NCBI RefSeq assembly: GCF_015207425.1
Contig: NZ_JADEWZ010000024.1
Coordinates: forward strand, 1 to 64,000
DNA length: 64,000 nucleotides
Reading direction: 5' to 3'
Source: Lusitaniella coriacea LEGE 07157
GTDB lineage: Bacteria > Cyanobacteriota > Cyanobacteriia > Cyanobacteriales > Spirulinaceae
Made by a program: the position numbers and the translations under genes. Below are positions 9,144-17,705 of the stretch, piece by piece (the first letter of the stretch is position 1; every line of letters begins with the position of its first letter). The notes below the pieces were generated by a model. That model saw nothing but the letters and a program-made list of their open reading frames with translations, searched no databases and had not been told where the DNA came from.

Positions 9144-9551
9144 ATGGTAACCGGACGCTGCCTTTGCGGAGCAATCGAATATCAAATTGAACTGATTCCC
9201 GGACAAGTTTATAGTTGCCACTGCACCCTTTGCCAGAGAGCGCATGGAACTGCTTTTGCAACCCAGGCACTCGCAGTCGGCGATACCCTCAACTTCATTA
9301 AAGGAAAGGACAAACTAACCGACTACTTTTCTGGGGGAGGCTACAGAGCTTTTTGTTCGGTTTGCGGTTCTCGGCTGATGAACTACGCAGAAGATAAATC
9401 CCAATACGTGAGTGTTGCAGTGGGTGGTATTGAAGACAACGATCAAATTTGTCCGGTTGCCAATGTTTGCATTGAGAGTCAGCGATCTTGGGCAACTGAA
9501 GTGAAAAACATCCCCTCCTACAAAGGAATTCCAAAAGAAGTTGCGGAATAA
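9144..9551 (+). CDS. GFA family zinc-binding protein
   Basis: Belongs to the family around glutathione-dependent formaldehyde-activating enzyme, a label that is often only structural. Zinc ligands are visible: GRCLCGAIEYQ at the N-terminus, then CHCTLCQRAHG, then CSVCGSRL. I chose the ATG at 9144 because the family starts just before the first CxCG. An in-frame ATG at 9099 would add 15 residues (MLRRATFSIEIEQKI) that do not look like the domain. From 9144 the product is 135 aa. The substrate is unknown. Confidence 0.85.
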   Translation: MVTGRCLCGAIEYQIELIPGQVYSCHCTLCQRAHGTAFATQALAVGDTLNFIKGKDKLTDYFSGGGYRAFCSVCGSRLMNYAEDKSQYVSVAVGGIEDNDQICPVANVCIESQRSWATEVKNIPSYKGIPKEVAE

Positions 9552-9577
9552 TGCTAAAGCAACAAGATATCAGTCAA

Positions 9578-9792
9578 TTTACGCTTGATGTAAACACCCT
9601 AAAACCCTTGCTAGGAAAAGGGAACAGCGCCGAGACCCCGCGCCGCCGGAAGGCGCAAACGTCCGGCACAAGCATTTGAGGAAACCTCAAATGACGCGGA
9701 CTTGGGAACGCTCGGCAAGACAGAGAACAGGGAAGAGTCAGAAGAAATTACCGCAGAGTAAGGACTTGAGCTTCTAATACACATTAAGCATA
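9578..9792. repeat. dispersed repeat copy interrupted by a structured ~100-bp insert
   Basis: Block A (about 9578-9614, containing TTACGCTTGATGTAAACACC) and block B (about 9728-9792, containing CAGAAGAAATTACCGCAGAG) match, in inverted orientation, the contiguous repeat at 41553-41673. Between them lies a structured ~100-bp segment. Its ends GCCGAG (9629-9634) and CTCGGC (9711-9716) are complementary, and it contains TTTGAGG-AAA-CCTCAAA at 9675-9691. GAACAG occurs on both sides (9622-9627 and 9725-9730), as a target duplication might. No gene is seen here. Confidence 0.75.
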
Positions 9793-9825
9793 ATTTTGTA
9801 GGCTCCATTGTATAAACGCACCATC

Positions 9826-9910
9826 TAGTGATTCGTCAACCTCGATTTTGTGCGTTGAGGGTGACGCGGAGAAAGAATCGATCCACAAATTGAAAACTGA
9901 CAGACCACTA
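9826..9910. repeat. 85-bp MITE-like element, copy 1
   Basis: Non-coding element with imperfect terminal inverted repeats of about 13 bp: TAGTGATTCGTCA at the left and TGACAGACCACTA at the right. It has the same length as, and is homologous in inverted orientation to, the element at 13029-13113. A half copy ends at 62821. The terminal TA is compatible with TA-target transposases such as IS630, but none is present in the window. Confidence 0.8.
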
Positions 9911-9947
9911 GAGTGGATTTAGCTGATTAGCCGGATTTCATATTAAG

Positions 9948-10034
9948 CAGTCGCCAGAACAGTTAGGACAACAGCCAAAGCTGAAACCTTGACCCCTCAA
10001 GCCTTTTCCTTCTGCCCTCTGCCTCCTGCCTTTT
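9948..10034. repeat. ~90-bp dispersed repeat, inverted partner at 50827-50921
   Basis: The stretch runs from GTCGCCAGAAC through AGGACAACAGCCAA to CTTCTGCCCTCTGCC. It is the reverse complement, with scattered differences, of 50827-50921. It directly abuts the 3' end of ruvX and is non-coding. Confidence 0.75.
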
Positions 10035-10035
10035 G

Positions 10036-10473
10036 CTATAGATGTTCTTTTTCAGCGTGATATCGTTCGAGCCACTGTTGCAAAATAATCGCGGCGGCTC
10101 TGCGATCGATCGCGGACTTATTGCGAGAGGGCGATAGATTCTGCGCCTTCATTTGCTCCTCTGCTTCAAAAGAAGTGAGTCGTTCGTCCTCATACTCCAC
10201 CGGGAGTTGGAGTGCAGCAGAAAGTTTTTGAGCAAATCGCTGAATCTGTTTGGCTTGGGCGCTTAATGTGCCATCTCGGAGATAGGGCAAACCCACTACA
10301 ATTCGCTGAACTTGCCGTTCTTCAACCCAGTATTGAATTTGTTCCACATCTTTTTGAAACGACGCACGCTGAATGGTGGTCAGTCCTGTTGCCAGGAGTC
10401 CCAAGCCATCGCATCCCGCCACCCCAATTCGTTTATTCCCCACATCTAAGGCAAGAACTGAAAGTTTTTCCAT
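10036..10473 (-). CDS. ruvX: RuvX/YqgF-type pre-16S rRNA nuclease (Holliday junction resolvase-like)
   Basis: RNase H-fold protein of the YqgF family, implicated in 5' maturation of 16S rRNA and originally proposed as a Holliday junction resolvase. The family signature is clear: LALDVGNKRIGVA with D10, then VVGLPYLRDGT, DERLTSFEAE and the C-terminal SAIDRRAAAIILQQWL. Length of 145 aa is typical. The gene starts 8 bases after the end of the upstream GNAT-like gene, so the two are almost certainly one transcript. Confidence 0.95.
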   Translation of the reverse strand: MEKLSVLALDVGNKRIGVAGCDGLGLLATGLTTIQRASFQKDVEQIQYWVEERQVQRIVVGLPYLRDGTLSAQAKQIQRFAQKLSAALQLPVEYEDERLTSFEAEEQMKAQNLSPSRNKSAIDRRAAAIILQQWLERYHAEKEHL

Positions 10474-10481
10474 CGAGTTGT

Positions 10482-11759
10482 TTAGGATTGCGGTTCTGGC
10501 GGTTTTTTTGGAAGGTCTTCTTTAATAGAACCATTGTTGTCTCGCGCCGTCCTTCTGCCGTTCCCTTCAGAATCTCGCCCAGGCGGGGATTGGGGAGAGT
10601 GGAGCATTGATTTCCACACAGCAATTCGAGTCGGGATGGGAGCGCGCGGTTGCAGTCCTTGGAGCATTTCAGAAAGCTGCAAAGCGTCGAGGGGGCGAGT
10701 CTCGCGGATTTTATGCCAAACCGAGCGAGACATCAACAAGGTGTGTTCGATGCGCTGTGCGCCAAGTTTTTCGAGATATTCTTCTCGTTCGGGTTGATAG
10801 TCCGCAGAAGCGAGTTGTAGGGCTTGAGGGGGAACTTTCCTAGCAATTTGCGCCATTTGCGAGAGTAGCTCCGGGTATAGCCAAGTATATGCCGGGTGGA
10901 CGGTCAATTGCGCCTGGTGGCAGCGCGTGCCATCGGGACATAAATCGAGTTTGAAGTAGCCAATTGCCGCTTTGCGCTGGGGTTCAAAGACATAGCCACT
11001 AGCACTTTCCGTGCGTCCCAACCAGGTACCAAGAGCGTTGAGAATTCTGTTAAAGAAACTGTCTTTAAAATCGTTAATGTGGCGGTCAAAGACTTGGCGC
11101 AGCAGGGGAGGCATCGAGACGGTATCGAGTTGATAGAGGAGCTTTGCGTCGGCGTTACTCGCAGGTAAAAGGTTGGGGAGGTTGGGTTCGTTTTGGGCGA
11201 GTTGTTCGAGAAGTTCTGGCGCGATCGCCCAGTAGGTTAGTTGAGCGAGGGGTTGAAATCCGTTCTGTCGATAGAGTGCTAGAGTCGTCTTTTCGTTGAC
11301 ATTAACCTCTAATAGCCAATTTCTGGCTTCGACGATTGTTTCAAAACAGTGCCGCAGCAATTGAGAACCGGTATCTGAGGTATCGAGTTGCGCGGTTGTC
11401 CGTTGAGAGTTTGTCAATACGCGATCGACTCGCCAGGTGCTGCGCGCGCTGTTGAAGGGGGAAACTTGAATCATGCCGATCGCGTGCTGTCCTTGTTCGG
11501 CAACATACACCCAAAAATAGTGCTGATAGCGATTGGGAAAAAGACTAATGAATTTCAGCAGTCCGTACCAATGGCGGACATTTTGCAATTGTCGCCCAAA
11601 AGAGAGAGAACAGCTATCGGAAGTTGCAGAATCGGACTCGGTGGCTAAAGCTTCAATGGTTTCTAAGTCTCGATATTGCCACGAGCGGATCTCAATTTTG
11701 CAGTCTTTGGGGAGAGGTACATTATTCATGTTTAGGGGGTCTTGCCACGGGATCGACAC
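10482..11759 (-). CDS. GNAT-like protein of cyanobacterial type, 425 aa
   Basis: The first half carries a GNAT acetyltransferase-like core: a beta strand YHAIG-type region (VAEQGQHAIGMIQV) and the late motif ALYRQNGFQPL. The second half is less familiar and may be a second, degenerate GNAT lobe. The substrate is unknown. The start at 11759 or the in-frame ATG at 11729 are both possible. The C-terminal tail (GRDSEGNGRRTARDN) is encoded by a short dispersed DNA repeat also found inside two other genes here. It is the first gene of a two-gene unit with ruvX. Confidence 0.8.
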   Translation of the reverse strand: MSIPWQDPLNMNNVPLPKDCKIEIRSWQYRDLETIEALATESDSATSDSCSLSFGRQLQNVRHWYGLLKFISLFPNRYQHYFWVYVAEQGQHAIGMIQVSPFNSARSTWRVDRVLTNSQRTTAQLDTSDTGSQLLRHCFETIVEARNWLLEVNVNEKTTLALYRQNGFQPLAQLTYWAIAPELLEQLAQNEPNLPNLLPASNADAKLLYQLDTVSMPPLLRQVFDRHINDFKDSFFNRILNALGTWLGRTESASGYVFEPQRKAAIGYFKLDLCPDGTRCHQAQLTVHPAYTWLYPELLSQMAQIARKVPPQALQLASADYQPEREEYLEKLGAQRIEHTLLMSRSVWHKIRETRPLDALQLSEMLQGLQPRAPIPTRIAVWKSMLHSPQSPPGRDSEGNGRRTARDNNGSIKEDLPKKPPEPQS

Positions 11760-12087
11760 GCAGACGCGAAAGGATTTTTAGTAGGGTGTACTCTCCACTT
11801 TTCATAGGGCGAAGAGTCTCAGTTCATCAACCTAGCAGGATGAGCAGCACCGACAATCCTGCTTGTGCTAGATTCCACTACTGAGTCTATTATAAAGCCG
11901 TCCTAGAAAGACGGAGCTTGAAGCCCTTTTTTTTCGATCGATAGAATTAGCACAAATGTTCATGAACATTTGTAAACTATAAACGAGCCAATTCAATTAG
12001 GATTGAGATTTTGAGGTCAGAGGAAGTGTGTCGGTTTACCTCCGGACAAGATCGAGTACATCAAGATTTCAAGAGGTCTGAAATTTA
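11760..12087. promoter_or_regulatory. spacer upstream of cruF with a hairpin and a perfect palindrome
   Basis: No gene is seen. A CCGTC-CTAGAAA-GACGG hairpin (11898-11914) is followed 12 bases later by eight T (11927-11934). It could be a weak terminator or a remnant of an IS200/IS605-type end. A perfect 22-bp palindrome lies at 11952-11973, about 115 bases before the cruF start. cruF and the GNAT-like gene diverge from this spacer. Confidence 0.6.
11952..11973. promoter_or_regulatory. perfect 22-bp palindrome, possible operator
   Basis: Both strands read ACAAATGTTCA / TGAACATTTGT, with no mismatch and no spacer. Such a site could bind a dimeric regulator of cruF, or could be a cruciform or insertion-sequence end. 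I cannot tell which from the sequence. Confidence 0.6.
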
Positions 12088-12993
12088 ATGAAACAACTGG
12101 TTATGCTAGAGCGAGCAATGCTCGCGGGTCATATTCTATCGATGGTATTTGGTTTAGCGGGATTATTACTGGTTTTGCCCCACGCAGAATTCATCGTCAA
12201 CTTGCCCGAATTTGGTCAAACGCTCTTTCAATGGTCAATGGTGGGGGGTGGCGTAGTCTATATGCTGTTGGGAACTGTTGCGGTTGCTCTGTATGCTTAT
12301 CGCACGATAGGAATAAAGCAGGGACTGTGTTTTATGCTCCCGGCAATCTTTTTGTCCTTGGGAAGCGAACTGTTGGGAACGAGTACGGGATTTCCCTTCG
12401 GACATTATCGCTATTTGAGTGGTTTGGGCTACAAAATTTCTGGTTTAGTGCCGTTTACGATTCCCTTATCTTGGTTTTATTTGGGATTTTGCGCTTATTT
12501 ACTCGCTCGCGCGGGTTTGAAATCCCTAAAAATGCCGGGATGGGTGAAATTCTGGGGCGCGATCGCGCTAGGATCGCTTCTGCTGACTTCCTGGGACTTC
12601 GTTCTCGATCCCGCAATGAGTCAAACCGCCGTTCCTTTTTGGATTTGGGAACAACCGGGCGCATTTTTTGGAATGCCCTACCAAAACTTCCTGGGCTGGA
12701 TGGGAACCGGAATTATCTTTATGAGCGTCGCCGCACTGTTATGGAAGCGCTATCCCCTTCCTAACGTCCCCAGCGAGCTAGGATTTCCCTTAGCCATTTA
12801 CTTGAGTAACTTCGCTTTTGCCACCTGCATGAGCTTGGCGGCTGGATTCTGGGTTCCCGCTTTGCTAGGGATTGCCGTGGGAGTCGTTCCGGCACTTGCT
12901 TGTTATCTCAATGCTGTCTCCCTCGAACCGCTACACCCCCAAGAAGCTACCGATCTTCTTGAAAAGGAAGCGGCTGAAATCCCGGTGGGATAG
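12088..12993 (+). CDS. cruF: carotenoid 1',2'-hydratase CruF
   Basis: Membrane enzyme that hydrates the psi end of gamma-carotene-type intermediates at C-1', on the way to myxol glycosides (myxoxanthophyll). The 301 aa product is strongly hydrophobic with about seven to eight transmembrane segments. It shows the family block GSELLGTSTGFPFGHYRY near residues 93-110 and DFVLDPAMSQTAVPFW further on. The glycosyltransferase partner cruG, adjacent in many cyanobacteria, is 35 kb away at 47868-49019 in this window. A perfect palindrome lies upstream. Confidence 0.88.
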   Translation: MKQLVMLERAMLAGHILSMVFGLAGLLLVLPHAEFIVNLPEFGQTLFQWSMVGGGVVYMLLGTVAVALYAYRTIGIKQGLCFMLPAIFLSLGSELLGTSTGFPFGHYRYLSGLGYKISGLVPFTIPLSWFYLGFCAYLLARAGLKSLKMPGWVKFWGAIALGSLLLTSWDFVLDPAMSQTAVPFWIWEQPGAFFGMPYQNFLGWMGTGIIFMSVAALLWKRYPLPNVPSELGFPLAIYLSNFAFATCMSLAAGFWVPALLGIAVGVVPALACYLNAVSLEPLHPQEATDLLEKEAAEIPVG

Positions 12994-13028
12994 TGCGTTG
13001 CAATGAAATCGGGAAATGCAATATTTCC

Positions 13029-13113
13029 TAGTGGTCTGTCAGTTTCAAATTTGTGGGTAGATCGTTTCCCCGTGTCGCTTTAAACGAACAAAATCGAGCT
13101 TGACGAACCACTA
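13029..13113. repeat. 85-bp MITE-like element, copy 2
   Basis: Begins TAGTGGTCTGTCA and ends TTGACGAACCACTA, giving imperfect terminal inverted repeats. It is exactly as long as the element at 9826-9910 and lies in the opposite orientation to it. It sits in the gap after cruF and has no coding capacity. Confidence 0.82.
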
Positions 13114-13259
13114 GGTTTCTTGCTGGGACAAACATTTCTCAGTCGAAGGCGATCGTTGGCGCGCGATCGCCCTTGGCTAGCGATTATGAGGGGCGACAAC
13201 CCGTTTTGGTTTCCCTCTAACTCGCGATATAATCGGAGGGTTCTAATGAGTCAAGAACT

Positions 13260-14351
13260 ATGCCAGTATCATCCCAACTTGATGAGGTTGTCCAAGCTTT
13301 AGAACAGCACGAAAACTCACTGCGAATCCGCAAAATGCTTTTCTGCGCTGCCCGAAACAAGTGGGAAAATAATCGCGATGTCCTTCTATCTTTAAACCTC
13401 AAACATATCATTCAGGAATTGGTCGATCTCAATTCAACTCTCGATCAATTAACCGTATCTCTCTATGAAATTGTCAAACATTTAAATCGCAAAACTGCAT
13501 ATTCCCTTGTTGCCAATACTATTGTCAGTCATGTGGGAAAACTTTACGATGATGATGGCGGTTCGACACAAATTTTCGCCTTCAAACCGCAAAAAAAACT
13601 AACGCCCGTTGAAAATGTAATTCCGGTTAAAGAAGTTGCTAAGAATATTGAAATTCACGAAAACTCAACCCGAATCCGCAAAATGCTATTTTGTATTTGC
13701 CAAAATAGATGGGTTAACGATCCAGAGATTCTCTTTAGTATCGATCTAGAACAATTACTTCAAGAAACCTATCAACTTCATCCCACCGTTGATTCTCTCA
13801 GTTTAGCATTGCATAACATTGTTGACAGTCTCAATCGCAAAGCAGAGTACGCTTCCATTGCCAACGAAATCATTCATCTCATTCGCCCCATCTACGATAC
13901 GGGAGAGCTATCGGGGAATTTGTTAAACTCCCAAGGACAACCCATCGACACAGAAGTACGTCCCAAAAAAACCGCCCCCGTTGACACGCCTGCTGTTTCG
14001 TCGCCCCCATCAGAAAGCGAAGTAAAATCCAAACAATCCGATCCGCCTTACGAACCTTTTGCCGTTCGTTTAGAGGTGATGAAATATAGCAATCCCCTGA
14101 GAGCAAAAATTCTTGCCTTTTCCGTTTTGTACCATTTGTTTGACTATAAAGGGAAAGATTGGGTTAGTCTGAAAACCAGCGAACTCGACGATTTACTCGT
14201 GCAGCTCTACCAGACTTATGAGGATCTCTCAGAGTTGGAAACGCGATTGTGTGAAACCGCGAATCACCTTGACGATCCCCAGGAAAGTTTGCAAGCTGCT
14301 GGGGCGATCGTTCAAGCGCTTAAGCCGCTTTATGAGGCACGCGCAATCTAG
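13260..14351 (+). CDS. hypothetical protein with three copies of an ~80-aa domain
   Basis: I do not recognise the family. The 363 aa product contains three related segments, at about residues 10-95, 133-215 and 270-361. Copies 1 and 2 share ENS-RIRKMLFC and LNRKA/T-Y-S-AN near their ends; copy 3 is more diverged (SNPLRAKILAFS, ending ALKPLY). Each copy looks all-helical and ends in a KLY, RPIY or KPLY motif. A proline-rich linker (residues ~235-260) precedes copy 3. No signal peptide or membrane segment is seen. The pentapeptide gene follows 115 bases downstream. Confidence 0.8.
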   Translation: MPVSSQLDEVVQALEQHENSLRIRKMLFCAARNKWENNRDVLLSLNLKHIIQELVDLNSTLDQLTVSLYEIVKHLNRKTAYSLVANTIVSHVGKLYDDDGGSTQIFAFKPQKKLTPVENVIPVKEVAKNIEIHENSTRIRKMLFCICQNRWVNDPEILFSIDLEQLLQETYQLHPTVDSLSLALHNIVDSLNRKAEYASIANEIIHLIRPIYDTGELSGNLLNSQGQPIDTEVRPKKTAPVDTPAVSSPPSESEVKSKQSDPPYEPFAVRLEVMKYSNPLRAKILAFSVLYHLFDYKGKDWVSLKTSELDDLLVQLYQTYEDLSELETRLCETANHLDDPQESLQAAGAIVQALKPLYEARAI

Positions 14352-14466
14352 ACGCGCGATCCGGCACAGATTTTTCCCCTTCCCCCAGACAGAACTGGGT
14401 TGTCCCTCGCTTAACCCAAAATTGCCACACTCCCAATTTTGTCCACGCCCAGTAAGGAAAACACAA

Positions 14467-15459
14467 ATGGATGCACGAGAACTCATAGAACGCTATGAAG
14501 CTGGAGAAACGAAATTTGCCGGCGTTAATTTGAGCGGAATCAACTTATTGGGCGCGGATTTGATCGGAATCGATTTAAAACAAGCCGATCTCCACAACGC
14601 TAGCTTAATTCTCACCTACCTCAGTCGAGCGAAATTAACAAAAGCCAATCTGAACGGCTGTCGCTTGAGCGGTGCGAACTTAAATCAAGCATCCATCAAC
14701 AGCGCCAACTTACACAATGCGGATCTTCACGGCGTATCTTTACAAAGCGCCGATTTGCGCGGTGCGGATTTGACCTTAGCCAATTTGCTCAATGCGAACT
14801 TAATGGATGCGGATCTGCGGGGAGCGGATTTGAGCGGGGCAAATTTAACGGGTGCTTGTTTGCGCGGAGCCAATTTGCGCGAGGAAGTCAGAAATTATTA
14901 CAGCAGTTTGATTGGCGCAATTTTGTGTCGGGTTGACCTTCAAGGCGCGAATCTTAAGGGTGCTGAGTTGGTCAAAGTGGACTTGAGTGGGGCAAATCTT
15001 CGGGAAGTGGTCTTTCGCGAGGCGGATTTGCGAGAAGCCAATTTAAAGGAAGCGAATTTACAAGGTGCTTTTTTCACCGATGCCAATTTAGCGGGGGTTA
15101 ACCTTGCGGGAGCAAATTTGCGTAATGCTAAGTTGGAACGGGCAGTTTTAACAGGCGCGGATTTAACCGGAGTTGACTTACAAGGTGCGCTAATGCCCGA
15201 TATCAGACTGGATAAAGCGCAATTGGGTGAAGCGAATTTGAGTTTGACGCGGATGAACCGCGCGGATTTGAGTCGTTCGGATCTAAGCAAGGTGGATTTA
15301 ACGGAAGCGGAACTGATTGATGCGTATTGCGCGAGAACCAATTTTGCTGGGGCAATTTTGAAGGGAGCCAATTTAGTTCGGGCAGAATTGAGTAGTGCGA
15401 ATCTCAGTTGGGTTGAATGGCAAGGCGCGACGATGCCTGATGGGAGTATTTATCCTTAG
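14467..15459 (+). CDS. pentapeptide-repeat protein, 330 aa
   Basis: Almost the whole protein after residue ~15 is A(D/N)LxX pentapeptide repeats, predicted to fold as a right-handed quadrilateral beta-helix. The ATG at 14467 (MDARELIERYEAGE) fits a common cyanobacterial N-terminus of such proteins. The longer frame starting at 14218 would overlap the previous gene and adds non-repeat sequence, so I reject it. A short interruption near REEVRNYYSS splits the helix into two blocks. Function unknown; no signal peptide. Confidence 0.9.
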   Translation: MDARELIERYEAGETKFAGVNLSGINLLGADLIGIDLKQADLHNASLILTYLSRAKLTKANLNGCRLSGANLNQASINSANLHNADLHGVSLQSADLRGADLTLANLLNANLMDADLRGADLSGANLTGACLRGANLREEVRNYYSSLIGAILCRVDLQGANLKGAELVKVDLSGANLREVVFREADLREANLKEANLQGAFFTDANLAGVNLAGANLRNAKLERAVLTGADLTGVDLQGALMPDIRLDKAQLGEANLSLTRMNRADLSRSDLSKVDLTEAELIDAYCARTNFAGAILKGANLVRAELSSANLSWVEWQGATMPDGSIYP

Positions 15460-15511
15460 CTGAATGGCACTGAAATAAGAGTGAAAAATCGCTAAAAGCC
15501 CTCTCCCCCAG

Positions 15512-15537
15512 CCCCTCTCCCAATCCTGGGAGAGGGG
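15512..15537. terminator. perfect 10-bp hairpin after the pentapeptide gene
   Basis: CCCCTCTCCC-AATCCT-GGGAGAGGGG forms a perfect 10-bp stem with a 6-base loop. There is no strong T-run, so it is either a repeat hairpin acting as a transcript end or only a dispersed repeat. A related, imperfect copy lies near 1965-1990. Confidence 0.6.
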
Positions 15538-15584
15538 AGATAGATACAGTGTCTCCGCGTCTCCGTTTCTCCGATTCTCAAAAA

Positions 15585-16553
15585 ATGCCTCCTTTCCTCT
15601 TCCCCGTTAGCATTGCACCAATGATGGATCGAACCGATCGTCATTATCGCTATCTCATGCGTCAGATGACGCGACGGACGCTGTTGTACACGGAAATGGT
15701 GGTTGCGGCTGCAATTTTACACGGCGATCGCGCGAAGTTGCTCGGTTTTTCTCCAGAAGAAAAGCCTTTAGCGCTGCAAGTGGGGGGGGATAACCCCCAG
15801 GATCTCTCAATCTGCGCTCGAATTGCGGAGGAGATGGGGTATGACGAGATTAATTTGAATGTGGGATGTCCGAGCGATCGCGTCAAGAGTGGAAATTTTG
15901 GCGCGTGTTTGATGGCGCAGCCGGATCGCGTGGCGAGAGCAGTGGAAGCAATGCAGAAGGCGACAACCCTTCCTGTGACGGTGAAACACCGGATTGGGAT
16001 CGACGAGCGCGATCGTTATGAAGACATGAAAAATTTTGTTCGCATTGTCTCCGATGCGGGGTGTCAGCGCTTTACGGTTCACGCGCGCAAGGCTTGGCTC
16101 AAAGGCTTGAGTCCCAAGGAGAATCGCACGGTTCCCCCCTTACGCTACGGTGATGTCCATCGCCTCAAAGAGGAATTTCCTCACCTCACCATCGAAATTA
16201 ATGGCGGAATCATCACCCTAGAGCAGGTTCGCGAGCAGTTACAATCCGTTGATGCTGTGATGATCGGACGCGCTGCTTACGATACTCCTTACCTCTTCGC
16301 TGCGGTAGATCGCGATTTTTACGGCGAAACCGAACCGCCTCCCAGCCGCCACGCCGTCGTAGAAGCGATGTTTCCTTATATTGAGTATTGGGTGAGTCGC
16401 GGGGTCAAACTCAACGCGATCGCGCGTCCCATGTTACAACTCTTCGCGGGACAGCCGGGAACCAAAGCCTGGAAGCGACACATTAGCGAAAATGCTCATC
16501 TTCCCAATGCAGGGGTGGATACGATTCGCGATGCTTTAGCAAAGGTTCCATAA
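15585..16553 (+). CDS. dusA: tRNA-dihydrouridine synthase A
   Basis: FMN enzyme reducing uridine to dihydrouridine in the tRNA D-loop. It has the Dus TIM-barrel signatures: VSIAPMMDRTDRHYRYL near the start, LQVGGDNPQDL, then NLNVGCPSDRVKSGNFGACLM with the catalytic cysteine in the GNFGACLM loop, and VKHRIGID. I take ATG 15585. The longer GTG frame from 15549 reads through a CTCCGCGTCTCC low-complexity repeat and is unlikely to be translated. From 15585 the product is 322 aa, normal for the DusA subfamily. Confidence 0.93.
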   Translation: MPPFLFPVSIAPMMDRTDRHYRYLMRQMTRRTLLYTEMVVAAAILHGDRAKLLGFSPEEKPLALQVGGDNPQDLSICARIAEEMGYDEINLNVGCPSDRVKSGNFGACLMAQPDRVARAVEAMQKATTLPVTVKHRIGIDERDRYEDMKNFVRIVSDAGCQRFTVHARKAWLKGLSPKENRTVPPLRYGDVHRLKEEFPHLTIEINGGIITLEQVREQLQSVDAVMIGRAAYDTPYLFAAVDRDFYGETEPPPSRHAVVEAMFPYIEYWVSRGVKLNAIARPMLQLFAGQPGTKAWKRHISENAHLPNAGVDTIRDALAKVP

Positions 16554-16624
16554 AGACGCGCGATCGCGCAATCCCATACATTGTCTTTGCCACATTCCAC
16601 ACCTTACAGGAGTTGCTCAAGGTA

Positions 16625-17332
16625 TTACAATCGCAGCAAAATATTTAAGCCGTGACTGTCCGTACCGCAAGTTCTGAATAAATCGAACTGTTCGCTAAGA
16701 TTTTCCACTTGTTTGGTTTGAGCAGGAGTGGGTTTCCAAGGATTAGTTCTGCGGTAGGCGTAGTAGGTTTCGACTCCATCAATTCCCGCTTGAACTGCCG
16801 CAGGGACAAGTTTTTGTGCGGGGAGGCGATAGCGTTCGGGATGGGCTAAAACCACTAACCCACCTGCTTGATGGATTGCGGAAATGACGTTGACGGCTTT
16901 GGCTTTATTGCCTTTGGGCGCATTGCCTTTAAGGTAGTTACGAAGGGCAGAATGGTTGGGGTCAAAAGCGTAACCGAGAATATGAACTTCGATGTTGAGT
17001 AAGGTGGAGGTGATTTCAACCCCCGTCCACAAGTGGGGGAGTTGTTGATGGGGTTGTTCGATTTTCGCTTCTTCTAACCAGCGTTGAGCGGCTTGGTAGC
17101 CTCGAACGCTATGGTGGTCGGTAATGGCTAATCCTTTTAATCCAAGATTGACAGCTTGTTGGATGAGGTCTTCTGGGTGGAGTTGTCCGTCAGAGCAATG
17201 CGTGTGCAGGTGAAAGTTGTAGGAGTGGGGACAGCTATCTGCCTTAAGATTTGACCAAACTTGTGTGAGGGTGTGGGTATCTTGAGGAGTGAGGGTCGAG
17301 GAAGCAAAGGCGAGAGCCGTTGAAGTTGCCAT
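16625..17332 (-). CDS. PHP-domain metal-dependent phosphoesterase
   Basis: The PHP motifs are in order: HLHTHCSDG near residue 42, ITDHHS, a central glutamate in GVEITS, then VLAHPERY and the final GTDSHG. These predict a trinuclear metal site and a 3',5'-nucleoside bisphosphate or other phosphoester substrate, as in the YciV/RNase AM group. The 235 aa length is a little shorter than YciV. It is a single gene with no close same-strand neighbour; dusA converges on it. Confidence 0.88.
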   Translation of the reverse strand: MATSTALAFASSTLTPQDTHTLTQVWSNLKADSCPHSYNFHLHTHCSDGQLHPEDLIQQAVNLGLKGLAITDHHSVRGYQAAQRWLEEAKIEQPHQQLPHLWTGVEITSTLLNIEVHILGYAFDPNHSALRNYLKGNAPKGNKAKAVNVISAIHQAGGLVVLAHPERYRLPAQKLVPAAVQAGIDGVETYYAYRRTNPWKPTPAQTKQVENLSEQFDLFRTCGTDSHGLNILLRL

Positions 17333-17705
17333 AAGTACCTGGATAAGGAACGAGGAGTTGCGTTATGAACTCGCGATCGCGCGGAAGTTGTAAAGTATAT
17401 AACGTGAGAGGATCGCGATGTAGCGTATCAGGTTGTTAACGCCCCTTCACTCTAACAAAAATATGGGAATCAGTTTGGTTATTTTTCTGGTGAAATGAGT
17501 TGGAACTGCCGAGTACTTGGTGCTTTTTCTCTGTTTTAATAGGTTACTATAGAAAAATTTAATATTAGTAATTAGTTTAAAATTTGTGGAATTCTCGGAT
17601 ACTTTATTTGAAGCGCGATTTAAGTCAGTAAAATCGACGATGATTTAGGGAAAGGGCAAGGCGATAGATTGACAGAATTGGGATGTTCCCTGCCCCTAGG
17701 TTGTT
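17333..17705. other. gene-free gap
   Basis: This is an AT-rich spacer of about 370 bases upstream of the PHP gene and downstream of the membrane-protein gene. I see no coding frame, hairpin or repeat that stands out. Confidence 0.6.

Noticed and set aside
11898-11973. Degenerate IS200/IS605 element before cruF
   Set aside because: The hairpin and palindrome are suggestive, but no TnpA or TnpB coding remnant is present between them.
14218-14466. N-terminal extension of the pentapeptide protein
   Set aside because: It overlaps the previous gene out of frame and lacks the repeat pattern; ATG 14467 fits the family start.
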